DNA of 22,722 bases. Origin: Entrophospora sp. SA101. Lineage: Eukaryota > Glomeromycota > Glomeromycetes > Entrophosporales > Entrophosporaceae. Below are positions 1 through 11,200 of this stretch, one piece after another. Under the pieces are notes generated by a model. That model searched no databases. It saw nothing but the letters and a program-made list of their open reading frames with translations, and was not told the origin of the DNA. The stretch is taken from NCBI GenBank assembly GCA_958430865.1, contig CAUDNR010004140.1:43546-66267 (forward strand). The letters run 5' to 3'. The position numbers and the translations under genes were made by a program. Position 1 is the stretch's first letter. Every line of letters starts with the position of its first letter.

Positions 1-1070
1 CAATAAAGTTAAGAGATTACTGGTATGATAATATGAAAAAAAAAAATTATAATGTTAATATAAAACTCAGTGAGATCACAAACTTTTCTTTAGTGGTACA
101 TTGTTTAGCCATATAATCATTTAAAATATTTTTTTCATATCTATATAGTTAATTTTTAACATATAACAAACAATCAATTAAATATTGACAAAAAAAAAAA
201 AATCTAATAAATATATTAATTAAATTCATTTAATATAATTTTTGATACCTAATACTAATATTTAATAGTTTTCCTTCTTGTTATCTGTTCATTCAATTGA
301 GATTATCTTGTTTTTCTTATTTTTGTCATTAATTCATACTATCTTAAAAATTCTTCACAATAAAAATAAATAAACAAAAGTTCTAAATTTAAAGATTATT
401 ATCATTTATATTAATAATTAATAATTTATTAAGTTGAGAATATTAATCAATATATTAAAATATTTTTTCTTTTGTAACCTTTTGAGTAGAAACTCCAATT
501 AAAAGATTGTGCCTTCATATATTATCTAATCATTATTAATATTAATATAATAAAAGTTAGAAAACAGTAATGCGAAAAAAAACTTTGTTAAAAAGCTCTT
601 ATATATAATAATAAATAACTTATAAAACCGTTTTTTGCTTTTAATTTCTTCCTTCCCCAAGAAAACCATCCGAATCATATATTTTCTGAAAGCTCTTAAT
701 GTACTCTGTCTTATCATGCTAAAACGATCTCAATAGAGCTGATTTCCGAAAAGAATTAAGCTTCCGAAGTCAAAAACCATAGGTTTCTTTGAGAGGCTAT
801 TACTCCATAACTGGAAGAGCTACAAATGCATAAAGCTCGCGTTTTAAAGGTCAAAGGCAAGTGATTGTTTTTACTTAGAGGCACGAAAATTGTTTAATAA
901 TGAGTTTACGTTCAATTCATTCGCCAAAGTCCGTTGTACAGAAAACGTGCCATGTCGATCATATATTAAAATCAGTCACTGTGAAATGTCGTCCGACTAT
1001 TATCGCCACAAAATTATACTAATGATCGGCAAAATTTTGCACCACAAATTTCATAAAATTTTTTTAAATA
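1..1070. other. AT-rich intergenic flank
   Basis: I see no convincing gene here. Positions 1-700 are extremely AT-rich with homopolymer runs. From about 720 to 1040 the base composition is more balanced, and this stretch sits directly upstream of the bS21 gene, so it probably contains its promoter or a repeat remnant. Short open frames (for example 526-717 minus and 890-1078 plus) have no recognisable motif. Confidence 0.6.
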
Positions 1071-1556
1071 ATGTTTAGATTGAATCTTTTTACAAAAATA
1101 AAAACCATCAACAATTTCGATACAATAAATTGCTTAAGATACAAATCTTCCATTGTTTCTCAAATCCCAACACCATTTACAAAACAAACAAATATCATGT
1201 ATAAGCCTGCCTACCCATTATCAAATCCAAAGGAAGGAGATCTTAAACCAACAGCTGGTAGAAGTGTACCTGTAACAAATAATAATGTATTACAATCTTA
1301 TAGGCGTGTAAACACTATACTTTTTCTTAATAAAACAAGGCTTGAGGCAAGAAGAAATAGATATTATGAAAAACCAACTGTAAAACGTAGACGAGTAACA
1401 AGAGAAATTTCTGAACAACGGTTCAAAGAAGCTGTAAAGAAAAAAGTTTCATTGATTTTGCAAATGAAACAAAGGTAAAAAAAATAATATATCATTTTGA
1501 AAATATATTGAAATAAATAATTAACTTGTTAAATCATTAATTATAGAGGAGTATAA
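1071..1556 (+). CDS. MRP21: mitochondrial small-subunit ribosomal protein bS21m (Mrp21-like), 2 exons
   Basis: Likely a component of the mitochondrial ribosome small subunit. Exon 1 is 1071-1474. The N-terminus is rich in Lys, Asn, Ser and Thr with few acids, as expected of a mitochondrial targeting sequence. The conserved part starts around residue 62 (GRSVPV) and continues through YRRVNTIL, a basic patch including EARRNRYYEKP and KRRRVTRE, and a C-terminal basic helix; this is the arrangement of the bS21 family. The simple frame would end at 1478, but CAAAG is followed by GTAAAA, and TTATAG occurs at 1541-1546. Splicing 1475-1546 gives a short last exon (1547-1556) and a C-terminus QRGV, resembling the short Arg/Gly C-terminal tail I recall for other fungal bS21m proteins. 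The total is about 137 residues. The family call rests on motif recognition; the last intron is inferred. Without it the protein is 135 residues. Confidence 0.78.
1475..1546 (+). other. terminal intron of the bS21m gene
   Basis: The donor GTAAAA follows CAAAG and the acceptor is TTATAG, giving 72 nt, within the size range of other introns in the window. Splicing replaces the TAA at 1476-1478 by three further codons and a new stop at 1554-1556. Confidence 0.55.
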
Positions 1557-2289
1557 GCACAATATCTTTTACTATTTAAGGTAAAAAAATAATTCAAGTA
1601 TTTTTTAAAGTCAGGAATTATTCTCTTGTTTTAACTTGTTCTCTAAATACCTAACATAACACTTGCTCAATACAGTGGTTTTTATACATCACACATAAAT
1701 GACTGTATAAATAAAACAGAAGTAATGATTCATTAAATTTATAACCAATATATCAGCAATCAGATTATTTACTTTGCCTCCAAAACTGCAACAACACATT
1801 GTGGGCTAAACATTTCTTGTAAAGTCACAGCAATATGTTTTGTTTTTCTGCAATTCTTTGCTAAATTTGAATATACCCAATAACACATCTATTAGGAATA
1901 TATCCAATATTTGTCTATAGAAGAACGATTTAGTAATGAGAAAGATATTATAATAAGATATGAGAAAGTTATTATTTGATTAAATAATTAATTAATTGCA
2001 ACATTGATATTCACAATCAATGATAACAGCAATGATACATATATGTTTTAATATTATCTCATAATCACCTTCAAAAAAAAATTTTTCTTGTGCAAGTTTT
2101 TCACATATCAGGATTTTCACCAAGACATTCTATAATGGTTTTTGCAAATTTGTTTGTTTTGTAAATTATATTAAATGTGATGATATGTGTGTATGTGTGT
2201 GCAAGTATAAAAAAATACATCATGAATGAATCCCATATCTCAAATATTATCACAATTAAAGTTCAAAATATTGTAATAATAATAAAAAT
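1557..2289. other. intergenic, no gene seen
   Basis: AT-rich sequence with no coding signal. It probably includes the 3' UTR of the bS21m gene. A short TG-rich run is present near 2183-2203. Confidence 0.5.
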
Positions 2290-3871
2290 AATAATGAATG
2301 GAGAGAACTTCAATCAATAGTCTAATCATTGTACTAGCATCCAAATTACTTAAATCAAAGTTGGCTTCTAGAATGCTCCAGGCAATTCTGAGATATGCTT
2401 GATATGATTCATTGTTATCCAAATCAGCTATTTACTATTCTGTTTACAAATCTTAGACATCTGAAACACTTAAGAAAATAACTTGTTTTCAACTTTTAAA
2501 ATTGGATGCTGATTTTGATCCAAATAAACAGCTTAGTACTATACCTATAACAATTTTGAGTCTAACCTGTTTTGTTAGCACAGTCCTATCTATATTCCAA
2601 AAATTTTAAATATTAGTTTCAGTTTTCATGGAAATTTATTATAAAAAAAAAATGGCAACAATTTTAAATTCTAAACCAACTATTTTCCATCTGCTTCTAC
2701 TACTATTGCACTATTTCTTCACTTTACTTGGTTGTGATTCTATTTTTTAAAAAAAATTAAGCAATCATGAATTTTTAGCCACAATTATAAACTCAAAAGG
2801 CCAAGAACATCATGATAGTGAAAAATTCGAAATCCAAAATAAAATTAAATCAAATTTGAAATTTGAAATTTGAAATTCTGAATTAAAAAAAATATTGCTT
2901 TTAAATTATGTCAAGCAATTTTGATTCTCAAAGTCTTTATTGTCAAATTCTAAGAGCACTAGAAGACCTCCTGACATTGTTTGAATAAAAATACCCTGGC
3001 AAGTATGATTCCACCTGTATATTTCAGGGATTGGGGATTGGACTAACTTTGGGCACCACAATATTAATAAAAAAGTACATCCTTGGGAATTTATTGTATT
3101 TAAAGACAATTTTCTCAATGATTTGTATGATAAATATCAGTTTTTGGCACCAAAATGAAGAGAAGGCCTTGGAACATAGATGCTATCAAAAATTGTTTCA
3201 AAATTTATGATCCTCAACATTTTTTATATAAAATAAATGCTATTTGGTTTGTTTTGATCAAAGAGTCATGACTACTATTAAAATTAATTTTGCTATTTTG
3301 GCATTTCAGTAATAATTTATCAAGAGAGTGATTTTGGCCAACATCCTATACCCTGGAATATATTATACAGTATTTATTTATGTTTTTTTGATCACCCTTA
3401 AATATTCATGTTAGTTTTTTATTGATTCAAAATATGTATCACATGAGCAGGTTTAATATTATGCAAATAATTTCCTATTCAACTTCTGGTTTAATTGCAA
3501 CACTGTAATGAAAAAAGACATTAAGTTTATCAGCAATTGGCTAATAAATATTCAAATATCAAAAAGCACTATATTAGATCCTGAGTTTATTTCTTTAGAA
3601 ATCAACAGCATAAAATTATAAATATTATAAATTACCTTTAATTTCTCAACCTTTTCAATTTCAGTTCTCCCTTCATCACACAACAATCCTTCCTTTAAAT
3701 GCTGCATCACAGCATTCTCCTTTAGATTTAATCTTGGACCTTCAGCTATTTGACTATTATGTTTACCAGTTAGAATACCACTTGCAAGTGGTAATCACGT
3801 GGCTGCTCCCCTTTAAACAAATGAGTATATTCGGCTTCAATTCTTTCCCGTTGAAACATATTGTATTGTAC
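2290..3871 (-). pseudogene. decayed aldo-keto reductase of the Kv-beta (AKR6) type
   Basis: Two remnants in the same orientation match consecutive parts of the Kv-beta-type aldo-keto reductase TIM barrel. The upstream remnant (3871 down to 3636) reads QYNMFQRERIEAEYTHLF, close to the family's Q-Y-N-M-F-x-R-E-R signature. It then shifts frame near 3810 and continues as LPLASGILTGKH, matching the family's SPLASGILTGKY, but with TGA at the position of the expected Trp before it. It runs to a donor-like GTAATT at 3635. The second remnant (2431 down to about 2290) contains YLRIAWSIL and LDASTMIRLLIEVLSIH, corresponding to the LAIAWCL and ILGAST-EQL-ENL NADP-phosphate-binding end of the family, with the Gly and Glu lost. 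The barrel N-terminus (catalytic Asp/Tyr/Lys) is absent. The 1.2 kb between the remnants is long for an intron here. This is clearly non-functional. Confidence 0.75.
2432..3635. other. non-coding stretch inside the aldo-keto reductase pseudogene
   Basis: This lies between the two remnants of the broken reductase. It is AT-rich and holds a short heptanucleotide tandem (AAATTTG, three and a half copies) at 2852-2876. A minus-strand open frame at 2906-3118 has a less AT-biased composition but no motif I recognise; it may be an inserted repeat. Confidence 0.4.
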
Positions 3872-4197
3872 CAGTAATAATAATAATTATGGTGTTAATG
3901 ATTATTATTATGATTATGATGATTATTGATTGATTGATTGATGATTTAAATTAATCATTAATTAATTGTCAACTTACTTGTTTGTTCCACAATTTTAAAT
4001 GTAAGGAAGGGCTTCATATTTTAAAGCAATAATTAATTAGATGAAAAATCTAAAGATAACAGTATTATTTTCTAATGCAAACTAAAATGTTTTTATTGTT
4101 TAATTTTTTAATATCCACGCTGCGCAAAATTTGATTGGTTCTCCACGAGTATTTCAATGATTGTCATTTGCAATGACGCGTAAATTTGTACGTAAAT
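3872..4197. other. intergenic, promoter side of the 4198 gene
   Basis: The left part is simple sequence, including ATTG tandem repeats around 3925-3945. The last 80 bases before the start codon at 4198 are less AT-biased and carry a reverse CCAAT box and an ACGCGT hexamer. Nothing here looks coding. Confidence 0.5.
4176..4181. promoter_or_regulatory. candidate MCB element (ACGCGT)
   Basis: The palindromic hexamer ACGCGT lies 16 bases before the start codon at 4198. In yeasts this is the MluI cell-cycle box bound by MBF, found before DNA-replication and repair genes. ATTGG (reverse CCAAT) at 4134-4138 is nearby. CpG-containing hexamers are rare in such AT-rich DNA, but a single hexamer is weak evidence. 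Confidence 0.35.
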
Positions 4198-4556
4198 ATG
4201 AATTTTTTAAATTTTGTGGATAATTGTTGTGAAGAGTTGAATCAATTTATATTTAAAAGTTATAATAATAAAGTTTCAAATCAAAAGGAAAATACAACAA
4301 ATGAAGTAATAAATCCTAAAATAAACCCAATATCTTGGTAAATTTTTTTTATGTTTAAATTGTTTATATTTTATAATTATTATTATTATTATAATGATGA
4401 TAATGATGATAATTTATTTAAAGGTGTTGGGTATGTGCAAAAGCAGCAGATTTGATTGATCGAAGTGCATTATATGGGTTAAATAAACATATTATCATAA
4501 GTGAATTAAATAGAATGGTTTGCATCTTTTTTATTATTTAACTTTCGATATTTACC

Positions 4557-4590
<34 letters not shown>

Positions 4591-6671
4591 ATATGATTTA
4601 TTATTACATATATTTTAGTGGAAAAGAATAGGCGAAGCATACCAACCAGAAATTCCAAAAAGTAAATTAATTAATTGTTGAATTAATCACATTGTCATAT
4701 ATAAGATCGTCAGAAGAATATTAGTTTTTAGTTTTTATTTTTTATTTTTTTTCTAGAGTTTTCATCATTTGATGCAATTTTTTACAACACAAATCCAAAG
4801 CTTTCAAGTTTCGAGTTACCTGTTTTGACCATTGTAAAACATCCAAATATTGCACATGGATATATCCTTCTAATCTAATCTAACTTATTATTATTTAATG
4901 AATATATAATATATATATGGTCTTTAATTTAATATATGTATATATATATATATACACATTGTTTTAGATTGTATGATGGTGTAAACAAGTCCGATACAGT
5001 TGATTTATATGCACATTCAAGGTTAATTAACTTCTTGGAGAGTAGCTATGCCCCAGATTTTTTTTACAAGGTGAGAAATGATATAAATGTAAACTATGTC
5101 GCAAATATAAATATATCTACAAGTTTAAAATACCTGCAACATATATAAACCTAAACATAATATCTACTATAATAACAATCAGCAAAAAAGATATATTAGA
5201 TTTAACCACGCTCCAATTATTGTTAATATTCAAGAACCAATTTTCTTACCTACACCAAATATTATCTTAATCTTAACTGTGCATGATGAAGAGTTAATTG
5301 AACATTTATTTTTTGATTCATTGGCTAACATATCTTGTGATAATGATATTGATGGCTCAAGAATTTATCAATTTTGGGTTAAGGTAAATATGGTATGGAA
5401 ATAGTATATTGTATTATCATAAGTATAATAATATATTTTCTTCAAAATTAAAAAAATAAAGGTAGTATATATTGGAAAGATTGAAGCTTCAAATGTTGTA
5501 GGATTTACGCACAAAAGACTTGTTCATATTTGTGATGTCGATGGTGCAACAACAGCAACATTAATATTATTTGATGAGCAAGTACACATAGCTGGTTTAT
5601 TCAAAGGTGTAAGTGTGTGGATTTATATATATGCATGATACAAAAATTAATTTTTATGAGCACATATCATACAAGAATTTATTTGTAAGCATATGTATGA
5701 TATGATGTATGTATATATAATTCATTTACAGGGCGACTATTTAGGTATTAACATGCCATATGTTGATCCATTTCAAACAAATGATCGGGAAATATTCATC
5801 CAATATGGAAACATCACAATGTTATTTTGTCTGCCAATGAGCGAAGTTTGTAAAGTAAGAAATATACTTATGTTTGATATTAATAATATTATTAGTATGG
5901 TGTTTATAATCATTATAATTCACAATATAGCAATCAAATGTAAAAAAGAATTTGACGACAAAACCAAAATTCAATCATCTGGATAAATCAGTAGTAATGA
6001 TTAAATTTTAATTTAAATTTATAAAATATTAAATTTATCAAACATACTAACAATAACAATAATAGAATATAATCAATTACGAATTTTATCCAAAAAGAAT
6101 TTACATTGGCGATTTACCACTAGGATTAAACATAACACTTTTTGGCAAAATTGAAGAAATATTAGATAATGTATGTAATTCATTTATTTTTTTAAATGTG
6201 GAAATTAATATTAATTAATAAAGATATATTTGTTTAGTCACCTCTTTACTTGACGGATGATCAAACAATTGATAGATGCGTATTTAAATTGAGTGATGAT
6301 ACTGGTTGGTATTATTTTTACTAAGATTATGTGATAATATATTTATGTCATTAATACAAATAAATTATTATATTATATAGGACAAGTAAATATAACATTT
6401 ATCGGAGATATTGCAAGTAATGTTAGCGAAGATAATATCGGACAATATGTTGTAATTAATAATTTAAACATATACAAGAAAGATGATGTTAATACATTGG
6501 AGGTGCTTGGTGATTCATCAATTGATACAACAATTACTAATCGTATGTATGGCATTAATTTTGTAGAATTTAAAAAATTAATTCTTAATTTTTATTAACG
6601 CATTATCCTTCTTTATGTATAAATGAATAGTCAACACCTCTAAAGGTTTTCAAAATTTAATCTCGCACTAA
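4198..6671 (+). CDS. unrecognised 13-exon gene, possible multi-OB-fold protein
   Basis: I do not recognise the family with certainty. Exons read by frame continuity: 4198-4337, 4424-4517, 4619-4661, 4757-4861, 4958-5070, 5183-5383, 5462-5608, 5732-5854, 5931-5990, 6066-6170, 6238-6304, 6381-6542 and 6631-6671, giving about 466 residues. All joints keep phase, and the other introns are GT-AG. If the last intron (donor GTATGT at 6543) is retained, translation stops at 6598 instead. The N-terminal third contains WCWVCAKAADLI and ELNRMWKRIGEAY. The middle (exons 6-8) has alternating beta segments such as VVYIGKIEAS, LVHICDVDG, TATLILFDEQVHIAGLF and DYLGINMPYV; this order of strand, turn, strand and Phe-Asp-Glu is what OB folds of RPA1-, MEIOB- and SHLD2-type proteins look like. 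A similar pattern recurs near the end (GQVNITFIGDIAS). The OB-fold call and a role in DNA metabolism are inference, helped slightly by the ACGCGT box upstream. Confidence 0.7.
4862..4957 (+). other. candidate U12-type AT-AC intron
   Basis: Exon 4 of the gene at 4198 has no strong GT donor at its end. Instead ATATCCTT begins at 4862, an exact match to the core U12-type AT-AC donor. The intron would end in CAC at 4957, and joining there restores frame (phase 1) to give AHGYCFRLYDGVNK. A branch-site-like TCTTTAAT (consensus TCCTTAAC) lies at 4921-4928, about 30 nt before the acceptor. The alternative is a weak GT donor GTTACC at 4815 joined to TTTTAG at 4966, which also keeps frame but discards the codons for LPVLTIVKHPNIAHG. 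Confidence 0.6.
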
Positions 6672-6924
6672 TAAATAATAATAAAATATGTATGTACGAT
6701 TAATATTAAATATTATAGACACCAACCAAATAAGTTAACGATTGTTAGATTTTTATGTTAGACTAAAAACTTTAAAAGGAAATTTTCAATTTATTTACTT
6801 GTTTGATAATCCAAAAAATAAAAAATAATATTATAAATACATAAATTTTTTTTTGATTTTTGTTCTAATTAAATGTTACATATAATAAAGACAGCCATTT
6901 ACAAGAATAATTGTAAAAAAAAAA
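6672..6924. other. intergenic between the 4198 gene and BUD14-like gene
   Basis: AT-rich sequence of 253 bases holding the 3' end signals of one gene and the 5' UTR of the next. An A run lies immediately before the start codon at 6925. No coding signal is seen. Confidence 0.5.
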
Positions 6925-8163
6925 ATGAATCGACAACATAATCTCACAATTGACACAGACGCAGCTGCTCGTGGAATAAAAATAAAAAATGCCAATAATG
7001 GTATTAACAACAACAATAATACTCGAACAAACGATCATGACAACAGGGGAGATAAAGGAGAGGAAAATGATACCACTGCTGCAACCAATAATAACACCAA
7101 TGAGGATGATGCCGAGAAGGAAGAGGATGATAACGATTCCTCGGCATCTTCAATCATTGATGAAGATATTGATTTTGATTTAGTTTATGCATTTCACACT
7201 TTTCAAGCTACCGTCGATGGACAGGCAAGTGTAGATAGAGGCGATCATTTAACTTTGTTAGATGATACTAATAGTTATTGGTGGTTAGTTAAAGTGTTGA
7301 AAAGTGAAGAAGTTGGTTATATACCTGCTGAAAACATTGAGGTATTCATTATACTATATAATTATGAATATTTATTGTTTATTACAATTCTAATCATAGC
7401 TGTATAAATTAATTAAATTAGACACCATATGAAAGACTGGCAAGAATGAATAAGCATAAAAATATTGATGTGAGTAAAAACAACTAAACTCCTTTTTGTA
7501 AAAAATTAATATACCAATTGAATAACTAAATAAATGTTTTTATTTTTTAAAAGATATCATCTTCCCAAAATAATAGAATAGATGATATACTAGCTAACAT
7601 ATCAAAAAGAAAAAATCAGGCAAAAAAAAAAACTGTTACTTTTACTTCACCATTATATATGGTTGCTGATGCTATTTATGAAGATGATGACTATGAGGAA
7701 GGTGAAGAGGAAGAAGAAGATGACGATAAAAATAATGAGGATGAGGATGAAGATGAGGATGAAGATGAAGATGAAGATGAAGATGAAGATGAAGATGAAG
7801 AAGTCAAGGATGAAAATAATAAGAATGATGGTGAACATGAAGAGGAAGAAGAGGAGGAAGAAGAGGATGGAAATGAAGAATCTAAAGTTGTAGTTGAAAA
7901 TGTACAAAAATCAGTAATAGATGATAATTTAATTGCTGATGTTCAAATAAAAAATAAAAAAGTACTAGATATGGAAGAGAAAGAGGAAAACGAAAAGGAA
8001 TTAGTAACAGAGGATGAAAACTTTTCAAATAGTCCTATCGAGAATATCATAAATTATTCAACACCAAATAATTTTGTATCTATAAATGATGATGCAATTA
8101 CTACAGATTCTCCAATAATGGGAATAGGAAATGATGTCAATAATGATAATAATGATAATAATG

Positions 8164-8256
<93 letters not shown>

Positions 8257-11200
8257 GTAATAGTAATAATAACAACAACAACAACAACAATAATATTAAT
8301 AATATTAATATTAATGAACAAGTAATAACAGATAAATCAATGAGCCACACATCAAATCCAGAACAAACTCAATTGGATTCCGTTTCTAATACTAATCAAC
8401 AAGTGGAACAACCATATGAACAGCAGTATAATAGTCAACCATACAATAATATAAATAACCAACAATATGTTGATCCACCATATAATAACAATAACAATAA
8501 TAATGATATTAATCAACCATACAATCAACAAAATAATAATCAGCAATACACTCTACAAAATAATCAAGGCGATAATGGTAGCTTTGATCCTAACAATATA
8601 TCTCAAATGGTATCAGAGCATAAAACACCACAAAGAAAACCTACTGGTATTATTCCTCCTGTCGATCTAATCAATCCCAACAATAATAATTCTCCGCCAC
8701 TTCCTGATATCTTTAACGAACCAAGCCAGACAATAAAAGTGAGCCTTACACCTGTTCTAGGTAGTGATTTCATGGACTTTTCTGATGATGATGATAAGGA
8801 AAGGGTGAATCATAATAATAATAATGTTAATGTTAATGATGGTGGCAATAATAAAATTTTAAGTAATAAAGATGCTCTCGAAGAATATAATAAAACAATG
8901 GCCTTAAAAGTTCAAGAGGAGAAGAAGGCTCTTAAAAAAGAAAAAGAAAAACCTGCCGGGTTATTCAAGAATTTACTTAAAAAAATCTCTTCAAAGAAAA
9001 AAGATGATGAAAATCTTAAATTAGAAACAATCCCACCAGCACCATATAATCAAACAAACAATTATAACAACTACATCCCTGATCTCAACAATCCTATGAA
9101 TCCTATGTCAATGAATAATAATGTCAGGCCTAATTATATACCACCAACAATAAATCAAGGCCAATACCTAATGCAACAACAACCACCAACTCATTTACAA
9201 ATGCAGCAACAGCAGGGAATACAAATGAATCCACAACAAGGCTTTCAAATATCTCAACAACAACAACAGCAGCAGCAGCAGCAGCAGCAACAATTATTTC
9301 AACAACCTGGTGTATATCCACAAGGTCAACAAAATAATTACATGTCACTTGGCGATTCCCAAAGACCTCCTGACATTCAAACGCAATACCAACAACTACA
9401 GCCTAATTATTCAAATCGTGTTCTACCACCACCAATACAGCAACAACAACAACCACAACCATTGTCATCTACACAGTCAATACAAAATTCACAAAATGGA
9501 AATCCTTCTGCAGAAAAACAGCTACCACCACCACCACCACCAAATCAACAACAACAATCACAACCACAACAACAACCACAACCACAATCACAACCACAAC
9601 CATTATCGTCTACACAATCAATGCAAAGCTCACAATACAAAAATCCCCCCGCACAAATATCACCACCGCTTTCTCCTACCTATAGTATTATTCGTATTTT
9701 CTCTGGTCAAAATCTGAAATCTAATTTTACATTCAAGATTGTTCTAATCAATCAAACAACTACCACCACTAGCCTTATTAAACAAGCATTAAATCGATTT
9801 AAAATTGACAATGAAAATAATTTGGATGATTATTACATTACAATAAAACGAATTGATGGAGGTTTGTTGTAATTCTTGTTTTTTTTTTTTTTTAAGATTT
9901 ATTATTTATGATCTCTTTTCCCTGCTAATGTATATATGATTTTAGAGGAAACATATTTGATGCCACATGATCATCCTCTTGAGGTATTCCAATCATTAAA
10001 TTCGCATTCAACAGTTATGTTACCATCCATAAACAGAAGCTCAGTAGCATCAGTATCTTCAACATTTTCCAACATATCAAATCATCCAATGGTAAAAAAT
10101 ATTGAATCGAATAATAATGAAAAGGCTGCTGCAGTCACATTCTACCTAAATAAAAAACTTGTTAAAAATATTAGATCATCCATTAGTGATAAGAAATTAC
10201 GTTTACATGTTATAATATATGCGGATGATTTGCCAGCCCACCTACGTACAAAAAGTTCTTCAGCGCCAATACCAAGAACATCCATGTCAGTACCAAAACA
10301 TATCGCTGAAAAATCAGCTAGGAGACGTTCGCGTGAGGAAGGAAAGCCAAAAGAAAAACATTTGATTGTTAATGGTTTGGCAACTGTTGGTGATGTTATA
10401 TTGAAGTCAATGGAGAAATTTGGTATAGTTGATGGTATTATTGATGATGGTGAACATATAGAAAGCAATGATGATGAAATACCACGTTATAGACTAATGC
10501 TTAACATGGAAGGAAATGGTATGTATGAGTACTTTTGATATTTGACTATTTTTAACGAATACAAATGTTATTATTATAAATTAAATGTTTTGTTATATTT
10601 TTATTTTATAAATAGAAAAATTATTACATCCTAAAGCAGGAATCCTATCTGCATATCCAACGCTACCAAATCTTAGGCATTTATCAATTGATTCCTTAGA
10701 TTCCAATTCTTCACTTGCATTAGATTATCTTCCAGATGAACCCGTATTTGTTCTACGTCTGTTAAAACCTGAGGATCATAGAAATCGTGCAATGCCAGAT
10801 ATCGCTGATCCAAAAAAATACATGCAAAAATCATCATCGGGAAAACAAATGAAAAAGTCAAATCATGAACAACAACAGCAACAAACTTTGAACAGTTATA
10901 ATAATAACAATGATGATGATGAACTACTAAAAAGAAAACAACTTATTGAGAAGCAACGTGAATATAGTAGAGCCAAGCAAAAATCTATTGTATCAGCCCA
11001 TAAAAATGCAGAACACGGAGTTGATATTGTTACAAATGATGGGTCAATTAGAAGTTCAAGGATTTTTGGTGGGTCGAAAGTACGTTATTCATTTATTTCG
11101 ACTGATGGTGAAGAGATTGATATCAGTGATATTATCGAAGATATTTTGGGTGACGATGATGATCTTGTGGTAGAGGATGAAACTGATGAGAATTCAATAA

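Noticed and set aside
2906..3118. 70-codon minus-strand frame between the aldo-keto reductase remnants
   Set aside because: It does not match any part of the aldo-keto reductase barrel or another family I recognise. It may be a repeat remnant.
4936..5148. Plus-strand frame starting in a TA microsatellite
   Set aside because: Only its middle (4958-5070) is coding, as exon 5 of the 13-exon gene; the ATG lies inside the upstream intron.
7653..7907. Minus-strand open frame of Ile/Phe-rich residues
   Set aside because: It is the reverse complement of the Glu/Asp repeat in the BUD14-like exon, and its composition follows from the repeat.
8058..8325. Poly-Ile open frames on both strands across the AAT repeat
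   Set aside because: Shadow frames of the poly-Asn microsatellite; no start context or domain.
9310..9717. Plus-strand His/Asn-rich frame overlapping the BUD14-like exon
   Set aside because: A different frame of the CAA/CCA-rich coding sequence; the overlapping long frame is the real one.
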